From Halospeciosus flavus (GTDB lineage: Archaea > Halobacteriota > Halobacteria > Halobacteriales > Halobacteriaceae), in assembly GCF_029814175.1 (NCBI RefSeq), contig NZ_CP122312.1, forward strand, positions 2,046,001 through 2,110,000: DNA of 64,000 nt. The letters are read 5' to 3'. Numbering within the stretch: position 1 is the stretch's first letter; the number at the start of each line of letters is the position of its first letter. Under the pieces are notes generated by a model. It was not told the origin of the DNA. It saw nothing but the letters and a program-made list of their open reading frames with translations, and searched no databases. The position numbers and the translations under genes are program-made. Positions 27,065 to 36,189 of the stretch are shown in pieces.

Positions 27065-27478
27065 ATGGACACAACCGAGTTCGGCGAGCAAATCGTGGCG
27101 CTGTTGCAGGACGAGGTTGGAGACCACTTACGCTCGGTCATCGGATATACGTCCGAGACGTACACGATTCACTACATCCGCAAGGACGTCGAGGACGCCT
27201 ACAGCGAAGAGAATCTCGACCAGGTACTCGAGGAGCTCCGACTCGAGACACTCGAAAAGGAGTACCTCAACACGATCTTCCAGGAGATGCACGGCGACTT
27301 CGAGTATCGCCTCGATATGTTCGGCGACGCCGTGGAGATGAACTTCGTCGTCGCTGATGGAGAGGGTCTGGAAGTCGCGATCGATCGGGCGTATTTCGCC
27401 CAGGAAGATCGGCTGGCCAACAGTGTTCTAGAGCTCGTCGAGCGGTACCAAGGCGAGGAGTCGAGTTCGAGCGGGTAG
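27065..27478 (+). CDS. DUF7522-like haloarchaeal protein, second paralogue
   Basis: A 137-residue acidic protein with the same domain plan as the one at 10028: YTIHYIRKDVEDAYSEEN corresponds to VLYLQEGYEDVYTAER, and LNTIFQEMHGDFEYRL to the second helix. The function is unknown. A TATA-like TTTATCGCGG lies about 35 bp upstream. A short Ser/Glu tail ends the protein. Confidence 0.75.
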   Translation: MDTTEFGEQIVALLQDEVGDHLRSVIGYTSETYTIHYIRKDVEDAYSEENLDQVLEELRLETLEKEYLNTIFQEMHGDFEYRLDMFGDAVEMNFVVADGEGLEVAIDRAYFAQEDRLANSVLELVERYQGEESSSSG

Positions 27479-27564
27479 CGTCGTGGCTGCAAAAATCCGT
27501 GCCGGACTGTCGATACTCGTCGAGTAGTTGGGTGGAGTCCTCGCCAGTCGACTGGCAGTAGTGG

Positions 27565-27963
27565 TCAGCGGTTTCTGAGTAGCGAGTACACGACGAGCAA
27601 TCCGGCCAACAGGAGGATCGGGACCACAGAGAGCCCGACGTCGAAGCGATGGCCGAGGTTCCAGACGAGAATCGTCGTCTGGACCCAGGCGAACACGACG
27701 CCCAAGAACAGGACGGAGACATCCTTGCCACCAGGCGTGTTCGTCATGGACGCGGGTGCGTAGCGGACGAACAGAACGGTCGCGACGCCGAAGGCAAAGA
27801 TGCCGAGCAGGCCGACCGGTTTCGAGACGTACGTGTCCGGGGTACCGCCGCTCCAGTGAATCGCGAGCCGTGCGGGAAGTTCCGGCCAGAGGACCAGCCC
27901 AGCGACTACAGGGAGCGCCATCAGCCCGATCGCGATGAGGTCGACCCGTCTCGACGTCTGCAT
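27565..27963 (-). CDS. DUF1648-domain membrane protein
   Basis: A 132-residue integral membrane protein with four hydrophobic segments. The motif PELPARLAIHWSGGTPDTYVSK is characteristic of DUF1648, also found in SdpI-type immunity proteins and related membrane regulators. The SdpI second domain is absent. The function in archaea is unknown. It stands alone between the DUF7522 protein and narK. Confidence 0.78.
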   Translation of the reverse strand: MQTSRRVDLIAIGLMALPVVAGLVLWPELPARLAIHWSGGTPDTYVSKPVGLLGIFAFGVATVLFVRYAPASMTNTPGGKDVSVLFLGVVFAWVQTTILVWNLGHRFDVGLSVVPILLLAGLLVVYSLLRNR

Positions 27964-28116
27964 GGCTCGACGGACGGGTCGTAGGTGTGTGAGTGTTGCT
28001 CTTCATGTACCCTGGCTCTTCGAAGTCCTCAGTGGCCGATAGGGTCTGTCGTGGATCGATGGAGACAGGAGAAGAATCGTCGTCCACATAGGGCAGGCAC
28101 GAATCACTCTCGGATA

Positions 28117-29418
28117 ATGAACGAGCAGAGTCAGCTGGCAGAAGAGCACGGTGTCAGTGGGACGCCGAAACGTGGCCTCGTGATGTCCACACTGGTCTTC
28201 TTCGCTGGCCTCACCACGATCGTCTTCTACGGTGCGGCTGGCCCCATCTTGGAGGAGCACCTCGCCCTCGCTGGTGTGCTTCACGGCCTCCTCTTGGCGT
28301 CACCACACCTCAGTAAAGCCGTCCTCAGAATCCCGTTTGGCGCGTGGGTGGACGAAGTCGGCGGCAAGAAACCGACCCTCATCCTCATGGCGTCGACGCT
28401 TATCGGGACTGCAGGGTTGGTCATTACCCTGTTCTTGACCTACCCGGAGAACTTCACGATGGAACTGTACCCGCTGTTAGTCCTCTTCGGACTGCTCGCG
28501 GGTGCTGGTGGGGCGACCTTCTCCACGGGGATTACGCAGACCTCGTATTGGTACCCAAGAGACAAGCAGGGCTTCGCACTCGGCGCGTTCGCTGGTGTTG
28601 GGAACATCGGTCCAGGAATGGTCGTCTACGTCCTGCCTGTCCTGATCGGCATTTGGGGCATGACGATGGCGTACTCAGTGTGGCTGGTCTTCCTCCTCGT
28701 CGTTGCCGCCATCTACGCCGTGTACGCCGTCGATCCGTACTACTTCCAGCTCCGCAAGCAAGGGAAAAGACCGGACGAAGCACAACAAACCGCCGACGAA
28801 CTCGGCCAGGACATCTTCCCGTCCGGGGGGATGTGGGACTCGCTGCGAACCTCGGCGGAGAATCGTCGTACGTGGATTCTCGTGTTCCTCTATACGGTGT
28901 CTTTCGGCGGCGGATTCACGTCCCTGTCGGCGTGGTTCCCGACCTACTGGGAACAGTTCCACGAGCTGCCTCTCACCACGGCGGGCCTCTTAGCAGGTGT
29001 CTTCATCGTGTACGGCTCGCTTATCCGCGTTCCCGCCGGCAGTGTCAGCGACCGATTCGGTGGCGAAGAGGTCGCCATCGTGAGCTTCGCCGTGATGACC
29101 CTCGGTGGAGCGATCATGACGTTTGCCGCTGGCTTCTGGCCAGCGATTCTCGGGATGATGGTGCTGGGTACCGGCATGGGGTTCGCCAACGCCGCCGTCT
29201 TCGAGTTGGTCCCCAAGTTCGTTCCCGAAGCAGTCGGCGGTGCATCCGGCTGGATTAGCGGTATCGGCGGCGGCGGCACACTCGTCATCCTCCCCTTGAT
29301 GGGGCTCTTCGTGGATCTCTACGGGAAAGTCGGGTACGCGCGCGGATTCGCCGTCTTCATCCTGCTCAGCCTGCTCTGCGTCATCGTTGCAACTGCCGTG
29401 TTGAATAGCGCCCTCTGA
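28117..29418 (+). CDS. Nitrate/nitrite transporter, NarK-type MFS
   Basis: A 433-residue major-facilitator protein with about 12 hydrophobic segments, read from MNEQSQLAEEHGVSG at 28117. NarK signatures include KAVLRIPFGAWVDEVGGKKP in helices 2-3 and the glycine-rich GLLAGAGGATFSTGITQTSYWYP and FELVPKFVPEAVGGASGWISG segments. Likely substrates are nitrate and nitrite. No nitrate reductase genes are adjacent. The same frame remains open for 56 codons beyond the TGA with partly coding-like sequence, described separately. Confidence 0.88.
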   Translation: MNEQSQLAEEHGVSGTPKRGLVMSTLVFFAGLTTIVFYGAAGPILEEHLALAGVLHGLLLASPHLSKAVLRIPFGAWVDEVGGKKPTLILMASTLIGTAGLVITLFLTYPENFTMELYPLLVLFGLLAGAGGATFSTGITQTSYWYPRDKQGFALGAFAGVGNIGPGMVVYVLPVLIGIWGMTMAYSVWLVFLLVVAAIYAVYAVDPYYFQLRKQGKRPDEAQQTADELGQDIFPSGGMWDSLRTSAENRRTWILVFLYTVSFGGGFTSLSAWFPTYWEQFHELPLTTAGLLAGVFIVYGSLIRVPAGSVSDRFGGEEVAIVSFAVMTLGGAIMTFAAGFWPAILGMMVLGTGMGFANAAVFELVPKFVPEAVGGASGWISGIGGGGTLVILPLMGLFVDLYGKVGYARGFAVFILLSLLCVIVATAVLNSAL

Positions 29419-29589
29419 GCGGGGAAAGAGCTACCCCGGTTTTGGAGGGACTACGGAGACCGTCTCACAAGGCCACTTAGATCGAGAGTTGCTACGGAAG
29501 CACCGCTATTCAACAGAGCAGTTGCAACTGCGCTGAAATTCTTCGTCCCCGAACCGGAGGAATCCGCTGAGGGCGACGCACTCCACTGA
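29419..29589 (+). other. In-frame coding-like tail after the narK stop
   Basis: After the narK TGA the same frame runs on for 56 codons and ends at TGA 29587-29589. The second half (LFNRAVATALKFFVPEPEES) looks like haloarchaeal protein, while the first half uses rare arginine codons. A 25-bp segment near 29506 is an imperfect inverted copy of the narK 3' end. This may be a decayed gene end or a lost C-terminal extension. No independent start is visible. Confidence 0.3.
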
Positions 29590-29717
29590 GGTCGCCTCCC
29601 CGCTCGATTTTCTCACGGGGGAACTACACACGATCGTCGCCGTCGATACAGCGGCATAGCGCAGACCGCCATCGTGTGGCGGGAGTCAAGCGATAGGTAG
29701 GCAGTGGAAAAGGAAAA

Positions 29718-30164
29718 CTACTCTTCAGGAGCGCGATGGACAGTCAAGACCGGAATTTCCGAGTGACGAACGATGTCCTCGGTCACGCTGCCCAGTAGCG
29801 CCCGTTTGACGCCAGTTCGCCCGTGTGTCCCGATGACGATGAGATCGAGACCCTGTTCTTCTGCATAGTTGAGGATATCGTCGTGTGGATTCCCGCGACG
29901 AACTGCGGCAGTCGTCTCGATATCCCGTTCTTCTGCTTGCTTGGCGATTTCGCCCGTCACCTCGTGTCCTTCCTCCTCCAGCGCTTCCAGAAGGCTATCC
30001 AGCCCACTGAATCCTTCACCAGCCCCGGACACGGAGACTGGCTGATCGACGATGAAGAGCACATGCAGCGTTGCATCGTGCTTTTCGGCAAGGTTGAGGG
30101 CCATCTCCACTGCTGGCTGAACCCCCTCACTACCGTCCGTCGGAATGAGTATTTCGTCGAACAT
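29718..30164 (-). CDS. Universal stress protein, UspA family
   Basis: A 148-residue single-domain Usp read from MFDEILIPTDGSEGVQPAVE. The ATP-binding signature GTHGRTGVKRALLGS near residues 108-122 fits the G-2x-G-9x-G-S/T pattern, so it should bind ATP. Upstream residues in the same frame lack Usp character, hence the chosen start. Haloarchaea have many paralogues, often next to transporters; narK is the neighbour here. Confidence 0.92.
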   Translation of the reverse strand: MFDEILIPTDGSEGVQPAVEMALNLAEKHDATLHVLFIVDQPVSVSGAGEGFSGLDSLLEALEEEGHEVTGEIAKQAEERDIETTAAVRRGNPHDDILNYAEEQGLDLIVIGTHGRTGVKRALLGSVTEDIVRHSEIPVLTVHRAPEE

Positions 30165-30324
30165 CGGTGTGAGTGTCGTTATTAGCTGTTGACCGGGACG
30201 AGACATAATACTGGCCACGGGAGTTGTAGCGGTAGTTCACCTACAGATTCTCATAGGCCGAAGTTGGAATACCTGGGCGAATCAAGCGCGCACGCTTATC
30301 CGCCCAGGAGGTGTAGTTGCAAGT

Positions 30325-30612
30325 ATGCCTGAAGAAGTGCTGTTCAAATCCGAGAGCGACCAGAGTCGAGCCCAAATCGCGTCCTTTCTTCGGACTGTCG
30401 CGGACAATCTCGACGAGGGGGCCTCGATTACCCTCAAAGCAGGCGATGACTCTGTGACGATGGACCCGCCGTCGAAGCCGACCTTCGAGGTGAAGGCCGA
30501 GCGGGAAGGCCCAACGGATGGTCCAAAAGAGCTGAGCATCGAGTTCGAACTCGAGTGGGACGAACGTGCAGAAGGCGAGTCCGGGAGCGGTGGGCAGTTG
30601 GAGATTGAATAG
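30325..30612 (+). CDS. amphi-Trp domain protein
   Basis: A 95-residue protein. MPEEVLFKSESDQSRAQIAS, then FLRTVADNLDEGASITLKAG and ELSIEFELEWDE, match the small amphi-Trp domain common in haloarchaea and some bacteria. The last beta strand carries the alternating hydrophobic residues and tryptophan that name the family. The function is unknown. It converges on the CBS-domain gene, 3 bp apart. Confidence 0.82.
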   Translation: MPEEVLFKSESDQSRAQIASFLRTVADNLDEGASITLKAGDDSVTMDPPSKPTFEVKAEREGPTDGPKELSIEFELEWDERAEGESGSGGQLEIE

Positions 30613-30615
30613 GCG

Positions 30616-31677
30616 CTATTGGGTCGACTTGTCGAGTGGGTCCTCGAGGTTCCCCATCACGGTTTCGAGGGCGTCTGTTGCGGTGAGAAGCCCGACAACC
30701 TTGCTGTCGCGGATCACGAGGGCGATTTCTTGGTCTTCGGCCTGGAACTGGTCGAAGGCGTCGCTGACGTTCGTATCGGCGGCGAGCGTCATCGGTGGCG
30801 CCGCAATCTCTTCGAACGACACGGTACCCTCCTTGAGCCCCTCGTAGTGGTCGATAATCGACGGTGCGTACACGATGCCGTGGAAGTCCGTGAGGCTCTC
30901 GCCGACGAGCGGGAAACGCGTGTGGGGACTATTCCGGATGCGGTCAAGGTTTTCCTCGACGGACGCCGAAACTGAGATCGAGACGATATCCTCGGCTGGG
31001 ACCATGATTTCGCTAATCGCGAGTTCGTCGGCGTCGAGGGCGTTCATCACCTCTTCGTGGCGCTCCTCGGGGAGTTCGCCCCGCGAGAGAAGGGAGTCAA
31101 GGCGATTCCGGAGATCGGCTCGCGACTCGAGGACGTCTTCTTCGGTTTCGAGCCAGGCCCCGGTCATCTCGACGCCGAAGAGTTTCAGCGTCCCCTTCGC
31201 GACGGAGTCCCCGAGCGTGATCAGTGGGGAGATGAGCCAATTGAACCAGTAAAGGGGTGTTGCACCGTACCGGCAGACTGTCCGCGAGCGCTCGACACCG
31301 AGATAGGTCGGCGTCTGTTCGCCATGTGTGAGGTGGAGGAGATTGATGAGCCCGAACGCGAGGATGGCGCCCGCACCGATCGAGGCGAGTGCCGTGCCCG
31401 CGAAGTAGGGTTCGAACAGTGCGGCGAGTGCCGGCTCGGCGACGATCCCGACAGCGATACTTGACGCGGTAATCCCGACCTGGCACGTCGTCAGGTAGAT
31501 TTCGAGGTCGTCGGTCATTTCCCACGCTCGCTCCAGGGCGGGGTTGTCGCCGACGAACTCCGACTCGCTGAACTGGCGGGCCCGCGTCAGCCCGAATTCG
31601 ATCGCGACGAAAAAGCCATTCGTCAAGATCAGCGCCAAGCCAGCGATGAGCCGGAGGCTCACCTCCAAAGGAGTCAT
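30616..31677 (-). CDS. CNNM/HlyC-like membrane protein with CBS domains
   Basis: A 353-residue protein read from MTPLEVSLRLIAGLALILTN. The DUF21 transmembrane domain (about 1-185) has four segments and the motif ALERAWEMTDDLEIYLTTCQ. Two CBS domains (about 205-340, beginning ISEIMVPAEDIVSI) follow. The C-terminal CorC/HlyC domain found in longer relatives is missing. Such proteins transport or sense Mg2+ and related cations. The start was placed before the first membrane helix. Confidence 0.88.
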   Translation of the reverse strand: MTPLEVSLRLIAGLALILTNGFFVAIEFGLTRARQFSESEFVGDNPALERAWEMTDDLEIYLTTCQVGITASSIAVGIVAEPALAALFEPYFAGTALASIGAGAILAFGLINLLHLTHGEQTPTYLGVERSRTVCRYGATPLYWFNWLISPLITLGDSVAKGTLKLFGVEMTGAWLETEEDVLESRADLRNRLDSLLSRGELPEERHEEVMNALDADELAISEIMVPAEDIVSISVSASVEENLDRIRNSPHTRFPLVGESLTDFHGIVYAPSIIDHYEGLKEGTVSFEEIAAPPMTLAADTNVSDAFDQFQAEDQEIALVIRDSKVVGLLTATDALETVMGNLEDPLDKSTQ

Positions 31678-31884
31678 CACTGGCACGCTACCGGCGAACA
31701 GGGTATATATCCGGTGGGAGAATACTGGCCACACCAGCAATCGTCTGGGGTCTGGATATTCTTAGCTGTTCCACCCACGGTGGCGTGGAGTGTGGAATTC
31801 GCCTCATTCCCTCCTTCGAACCTGAGACATCCGACTGCTCTGTAGAGAAATCGTCGCTGTCGAAAAGCGAGGCGAGTCAGTGGC

Positions 31885-32121
31885 CTACTCGCGCCGCGAG
31901 AGGAACACGACTGCGAGGAGCGCCAGCGCGATAGCCCCGATACCGAAGCCGGGTGACTCGGTGCTCGTCGTCGCGGGAGTGTGGGCTGTCGTCGACGTCG
32001 TGGTCGGTTGCATTGAGCTCTCCGTCGTGGTCGTTACGGTGGTTTGTTGGGTCGACGCATTCCGGACGGCGAAGACCGAGAGGCCGGGCGACTCCGCATG
32101 TAAATAGAGCCAGGTATTCTA
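31885..32121 (-). pseudogene. C-terminal fragment of a PGF-CTERM surface protein
   Basis: The minus-strand frame reads TWLYLHAESPGLSVFAVRNA, then a Thr-rich linker, then TESPGFGIGAIALALLAVVF and a basic end RRE. This is the PGF-pre-PGF plus PGF-CTERM tail that archaeosortase cleaves on S-layer-like proteins. A stop codon immediately upstream, with no start or ectodomain, shows the rest of the gene is missing. The fragment is an orphan left by deletion or recombination. Confidence 0.7.
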
Positions 32122-32137
32122 GTCTGAGCTATCAGTC

Positions 32138-33133
32138 CTACATTCCAGCTTCTAGGACGACGACCGTCCTATTGGCAAGCAACAAACTCACGTACGCGAG
32201 TGTGGGTGCCAGAAGCGAGTTCGACCGATCGTATGTGTAGGCGGCGATGCCGAGGACCGTGAGTTGCGTGGCCGCAAATAGGCCGCCAGCGATGGACTCA
32301 ATCTGGCTCACACCTGAGAGAACGACAATCACAGCGAAGATGACGATCGGTGTGGCGGCGAGGTATCGTAGCCAGCGGCGTTCGGCTTTCTCGGCTCCAA
32401 GCAGTGCGACGCCAAGTAGTAGGACAAATACGATCAGACCGAGGAGCTTCCCTAACTCGGGGATTGTCGCGAGCCCACCAGTATTGCTGGTCATTACGAA
32501 GCCGGTCGTGAGTGTCGTCAGAACGATGGCCCCATCTGCACCGACGGCTTGGCAAAAGCTTCCCTGAATGAGTATCTGGCAGATCAAGACTAGAGTCGGG
32601 ACGCCGACGAGGAGTCCCAGGCCCAGTATGGCCAATATCGGTCCTAGTGGTGGATTAGCGGCGACGGACGTCTTTGTGAGGGAGGTGTAGGGCACATTTG
32701 TGACGATGCCCACGAGTTTGGTGAGTCCAACGAGGACTAGAGGGGTCAGTACAGCTACTCCGATGATCGGCAGGTCCGATGTGGATAGGGGTTTCAGTCC
32801 GATCTCGAACTCTCGAAGCGAGGCATACGCGCCGACGAGCAGACCGATTCCGGACAGGAGTACTCCACCGTGGATTAGTCCGTAGACGATGATGCCGCCG
32901 AATGCACTTGGTGATCCGACGATAGCCAAAACTTCAGCGACGAGTTGTTGCCACACGTACACTCCAGTCAACAGGGCAGTAATGAGCGAGAATTCTCGTA
33001 GAAGTGGGTGCTCTGGGTTTCTAAGGGATCTGGAGAAATTCTGGAGAGGCACACTGCAGATAGTGACTCGCGTCACATGAACTATCGGAGAGAAACGCCA
33101 CAGGATTTGCTCCGCGAGATGCTTGCTGGCCAC
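32138..33133 (-). CDS. Polytopic membrane protein, unknown
   Basis: A protein of up to 331 residues with about nine hydrophobic segments from residue 45 on. It is rich in Gly, Leu, Val and Ala without charged catalytic motifs. The first 40 residues may not be translated; a start nearer FSRSLRNPEHPLLREFSLIT is possible. No transporter signature is recognised. It is less GC-rich than the backbone, perhaps because it was acquired. Confidence 0.65.
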   Translation of the reverse strand: MASKHLAEQILWRFSPIVHVTRVTICSVPLQNFSRSLRNPEHPLLREFSLITALLTGVYVWQQLVAEVLAIVGSPSAFGGIIVYGLIHGGVLLSGIGLLVGAYASLREFEIGLKPLSTSDLPIIGVAVLTPLVLVGLTKLVGIVTNVPYTSLTKTSVAANPPLGPILAILGLGLLVGVPTLVLICQILIQGSFCQAVGADGAIVLTTLTTGFVMTSNTGGLATIPELGKLLGLIVFVLLLGVALLGAEKAERRWLRYLAATPIVIFAVIVVLSGVSQIESIAGGLFAATQLTVLGIAAYTYDRSNSLLAPTLAYVSLLLANRTVVVLEAGM

Positions 33134-33219
33134 ACTCGACCCGTGACGGACTCGGTTTGTCTGAAACGTGTGTAGGAAAGTTCCCAGTTCTGACGTATTA
33201 CTCGAAAGCAGCGTGGAGA

Positions 33220-34320
33220 CTACCCGCTCGTCGGGAACGTTGTCGAGGCACTTTCGCTATTCTCGGTCGACGCCGGGACCCACTCGTTTGTGGCCTGCTC
33301 TTCGAGCAGGTCTTGGTCGCGAATGCTTGCGACGACATCGTCGACGTCTATCCCTTCGTAGTCTGTCTCACGGCGGAGAATCGCTCGCACGTAGGCTGTC
33401 TCGGCTGGCCATGCGTCGCGGTCGTCGAGAATTGTCTGGGCGACATCCGTGGCGATCCTCGCAATGTCTGGACCATCTTGGTCGGAGGTCGAGTGTGCAT
33501 TCTCGGCGTCGCGAGGCTGCCAGTCAGGAGGGGTCCATCCCTGATCGACTTTTTCGAGAATTCCGTATTCGCGGATTCGCTCGCCGATGTCGTCGACCCA
33601 CCGCCCTGTGTCGGCGGCCGAGGTGATTGCGTCCTCCAGTTGTGACGTCGAGACTGGGAACGGTTCCTCAGTAGTCTCGGAGTCGACACGAAGGCGGTCG
33701 GGTATCTCGGCGGCGAGTTCGTCCTTCAACCACTCCTTGTAGGCGCTCCGGACCGACTGGTCGTAGGCGTCGAGAATCTCCTGGTAGGTGGCACTCGTGT
33801 TCGCGGCGTGTGTGCGAACGCGCCCGAAGAATTCCTCCTGGGAGCGGTACCACACGTCGACGTCGCCCCGTGGATCCGCGAAGAGTTCCCCACGCTTCTG
33901 GAGGCGTTCTTTGTAGTCCGCTTGCGTGCGGCCACCGACCGAGATTGCCTCTTCGATGGCGGTCTCGAGTTCCTGCATCGAGAGCGCAGCGTCGAACTCG
34001 CGGTCGAGATAGTCGACGAGGATATCGGTCTTCTCGGGCTGAGTCAGGCTGTGAAGGGACTTCCTCGACGCCGAAGATGTGGACGTGGTGTGTGCGTGTG
34101 TGGAGTCATCCTGGAGAAGGGCGAGGACCTCCTCGAGTTTCTCCTGATTCTCGCGGACGATGTCCTCCGTGCGAGCAGCACGGTCGGCGTCCATGTACTC
34201 AATCATGGCCCGCTGAAGCTCCTTACCGAGATTCCCGTAGGTTGTTCCGTGGACTTCTTTGACGAATTCTCGGAAGGCTTCAACTACCCAATCGTCGACG
34301 TTCCACGAAACTTCAGCCAT
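33220..34320 (-). CDS. Unknown protein with ribbon-helix-helix-like N-terminus
   Basis: A 366-residue acidic soluble protein. The first 45 residues (VSWNVDDWVVEAFREFVKEV, GNLGKELQRAMIEYMDAD) resemble a ribbon-helix-helix DNA-binding unit. A coiled-coil-like stretch EENQEKLEEVLALL-type follows, then a Ser/Thr linker and repeated helical segments with DILVDYLDREFDAALS, YKEWLKDELAAEIP and DIGERIREYGILEKVD. Relatives occur on haloarchaeal plasmids as far as I recall. A role in replicon maintenance is speculation. Confidence 0.68.
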   Translation of the reverse strand: MAEVSWNVDDWVVEAFREFVKEVHGTTYGNLGKELQRAMIEYMDADRAARTEDIVRENQEKLEEVLALLQDDSTHAHTTSTSSASRKSLHSLTQPEKTDILVDYLDREFDAALSMQELETAIEEAISVGGRTQADYKERLQKRGELFADPRGDVDVWYRSQEEFFGRVRTHAANTSATYQEILDAYDQSVRSAYKEWLKDELAAEIPDRLRVDSETTEEPFPVSTSQLEDAITSAADTGRWVDDIGERIREYGILEKVDQGWTPPDWQPRDAENAHSTSDQDGPDIARIATDVAQTILDDRDAWPAETAYVRAILRRETDYEGIDVDDVVASIRDQDLLEEQATNEWVPASTENSESASTTFPTSG

Positions 34321-34707
34321 TCAACACCACCCCGCATCCCACAAATCTCCCGAAAAGTGAGATTCTGCATCGGTGCGATGTGCTAATTCTCCCAGTTTAG
34401 GAGTTTTCAAAGGAGGGGCTACAACACAAGAACAGTCTACACACAGGTGTGTCTGAATAGAACCTACGATAGAGGCGTTTTTAGTCCTGTTTCTGATTGA
34501 GAGGATTTTCTGGAGAGATCTCTCTATCGGAGTGGTTGGACACACACGCATGCGACAGGTGTGAGCGGAATCCTCTTTGCAGTCCTGTTCCTCTCTTCGC
34601 ACGGGCTGAATCTCGATGTTATCCATTGGATTTCGTTCAGCCCACCCGGCGTCCGTGTCGTCAGCACGGGCGCCATTCCTGACGCTCGCCGGATGGTCTT
34701 AGCTCAT
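34321..34707. other. Intergenic, AT-richer
   Basis: 387 bp with no credible gene. It contains short palindromes (ACACACAGGTGTGT near 34440, AGAGATCTCTCT near 34516) that might be operators. The upstream side serves the RHH-like gene on the minus strand. Confidence 0.4.
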
Positions 34708-34944
34708 TTACGCACTATCGCGCGGATCGTCGACTAGCTCATAGACTCCGGTCTCGCGGAGGTTTCGCACATGGCCGTGTTCCTGCAGTCGGCTGAGACG
34801 CGAAGAGATATACTGACGAGAAACCTCTCTGATTTCCCGCTCTGCAAGTTCCTCACGGAGTAGAGTTGGAGTTGCGCGCCCCTCTGCCAATAAGTCCAGT
34901 ATTGCTTCATCCAGGTCGTTCAACTGGGACGGATTAAGAGCCAT
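34708..34944 (-). CDS. Small winged-helix protein
   Basis: A 78-residue protein read from MALNPSQLNDLDEAILDLLA. The pattern LDLLAEGRATPTLLREELAE, then SRQYISSRLSRLQEHGHV, then a short wing RETGVYELVDD is a minimal winged helix-turn-helix common in haloarchaeal accessory regions. It probably regulates transcription of nearby genes. Its operator is unknown. Confidence 0.75.
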   Translation of the reverse strand: MALNPSQLNDLDEAILDLLAEGRATPTLLREELAEREIREVSRQYISSRLSRLQEHGHVRNLRETGVYELVDDPRDSA

Positions 34945-35191
34945 ACCCGACTGGTTTCTCACGGCCATTAACAACAGTATCGACCATCCGCACCTATAAA
35001 ATATTGACGACAGAAATTGACGACAGAAACTTCATGGGCCGATAGGACATACTACTGAGTGAGAACTCACTGCGCCGAGGAGGAAATCGGCCGGTGTTAC
35101 AGCACCGACCGTGGGTTCTCGTGGAGCTCGAACCCAATGGCTACTATAGTAGTCGTTAGAACTTTCCGCACGGATACTGTGATAGTACGTA

Positions 35192-35716
35192 ATGGACCAC
35201 CTTGACGAGATCTCTGTCGAAGAACTCCAAGAGGCTCTTGACAACGTGGACGGGAAGAAGCCGACAAAACGGCTGTTAGCGGCGATTGCGTACAAAAACG
35301 GTGTCACGCAGACCGAGCTAGCTGAATGGCATGATACCGGTCGTCGAACGATCTACAGCTGGCTCAAGCGACTCGACACCGACGAGTCGCTTGAGCACGC
35401 CGTTACTGATGATAAACGAACTGGGAGAAAGCGGAAACTCTCAGAACCACAGCAACAAAAGTTCGAAGACGCAGTCCACGATCCTCCCGAGGAGGTTGGG
35501 ATCGACGCGCCGGCGTGGACGCCGGCGCTCGCCCAAGAATTTCTCGCGGACACCTTCGACGTTGAGTACTCAATCCCCAGCTGCCGGCGGCTGTTGAAAG
35601 AAGCGGGATTGAGCTATCAAAAACCACGCCGGACAGCCGCCGAAGCCGACGAAGACGAGCAAGAGGAGTTCCACGAAGAGCTCAAAAAAAGCGGCGGGAA
35701 ATGGACGCCACCGTAG
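35192..35716 (+). CDS. IS630 transposase, N-terminal frame
   Basis: 174 residues with the HTH region of an IS630 transposase: TKRLLAAIAYKNGVTQTELA, then TGRRTIYSWLKRL, and a second HTH near PAWTPALAQEFLADTF. The frame ends just after a run of seven A at 35685-35691. A -1 shift there would join it to the next frame and yield a complete enzyme. Confidence 0.88.
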   Translation: MDHLDEISVEELQEALDNVDGKKPTKRLLAAIAYKNGVTQTELAEWHDTGRRTIYSWLKRLDTDESLEHAVTDDKRTGRKRKLSEPQQQKFEDAVHDPPEEVGIDAPAWTPALAQEFLADTFDVEYSIPSCRRLLKEAGLSYQKPRRTAAEADEDEQEEFHEELKKSGGKWTPP

Positions 35717-36189
35717 TCTGTATCGATCAAACCAAGAAATCCGTGCAAGTTGAGCCGCGTGCCGCGTGGTTTCCGCGCGGCACGCGGCCCTCCGTTGAAC
35801 TCTCTGGACAACGCGAGTGGACGTGTTTGCTCGGTGCGATCACCGAAAACGGTGATCGCTTCTTCTCCCGATTTACCGAGTACGTCACGGCCGAACACGC
35901 GAAACATTTCATTTTAGCGTTATACGAAGAATTTGAGAAAGACTTGCTCATCGTCCTCGATGGAGCGTCGTATTTCCAGTCGGCCGTCACGGACCTCGCG
36001 GACCGTGACGGCCTTGATTTCGTGACGTTACCATCGTACTCACCGGAGCTAAACCCTGTCGAGGAGTGCTGGAGACAGATCCAAGCATCTCTGAGCAACT
36101 GCTTCTTTGACTCACTTGACGAGCTTACAACCGCGATCGATACCGCTCTTGACCAACTCTCTATCCCAAAAGTGAGCAACTATTTCTAA
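35701..36189 (+). CDS. IS630 transposase, catalytic frame
   Basis: 162 residues containing the DDE catalytic domain: ATVVCIDQTKKSVQ (first Asp), LLIVLDGASYFQSA (second Asp) and LPSYSPELNPVEECWRQIQ (Glu). It overlaps the N-terminal frame by 16 bp in the -1 frame relative to it. It is more likely expressed by frameshifting at the A7 run than from its own ATG. Confidence 0.88.
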   Translation: MDATVVCIDQTKKSVQVEPRAAWFPRGTRPSVELSGQREWTCLLGAITENGDRFFSRFTEYVTAEHAKHFILALYEEFEKDLLIVLDGASYFQSAVTDLADRDGLDFVTLPSYSPELNPVEECWRQIQASLSNCFFDSLDELTTAIDTALDQLSIPKVSNYF

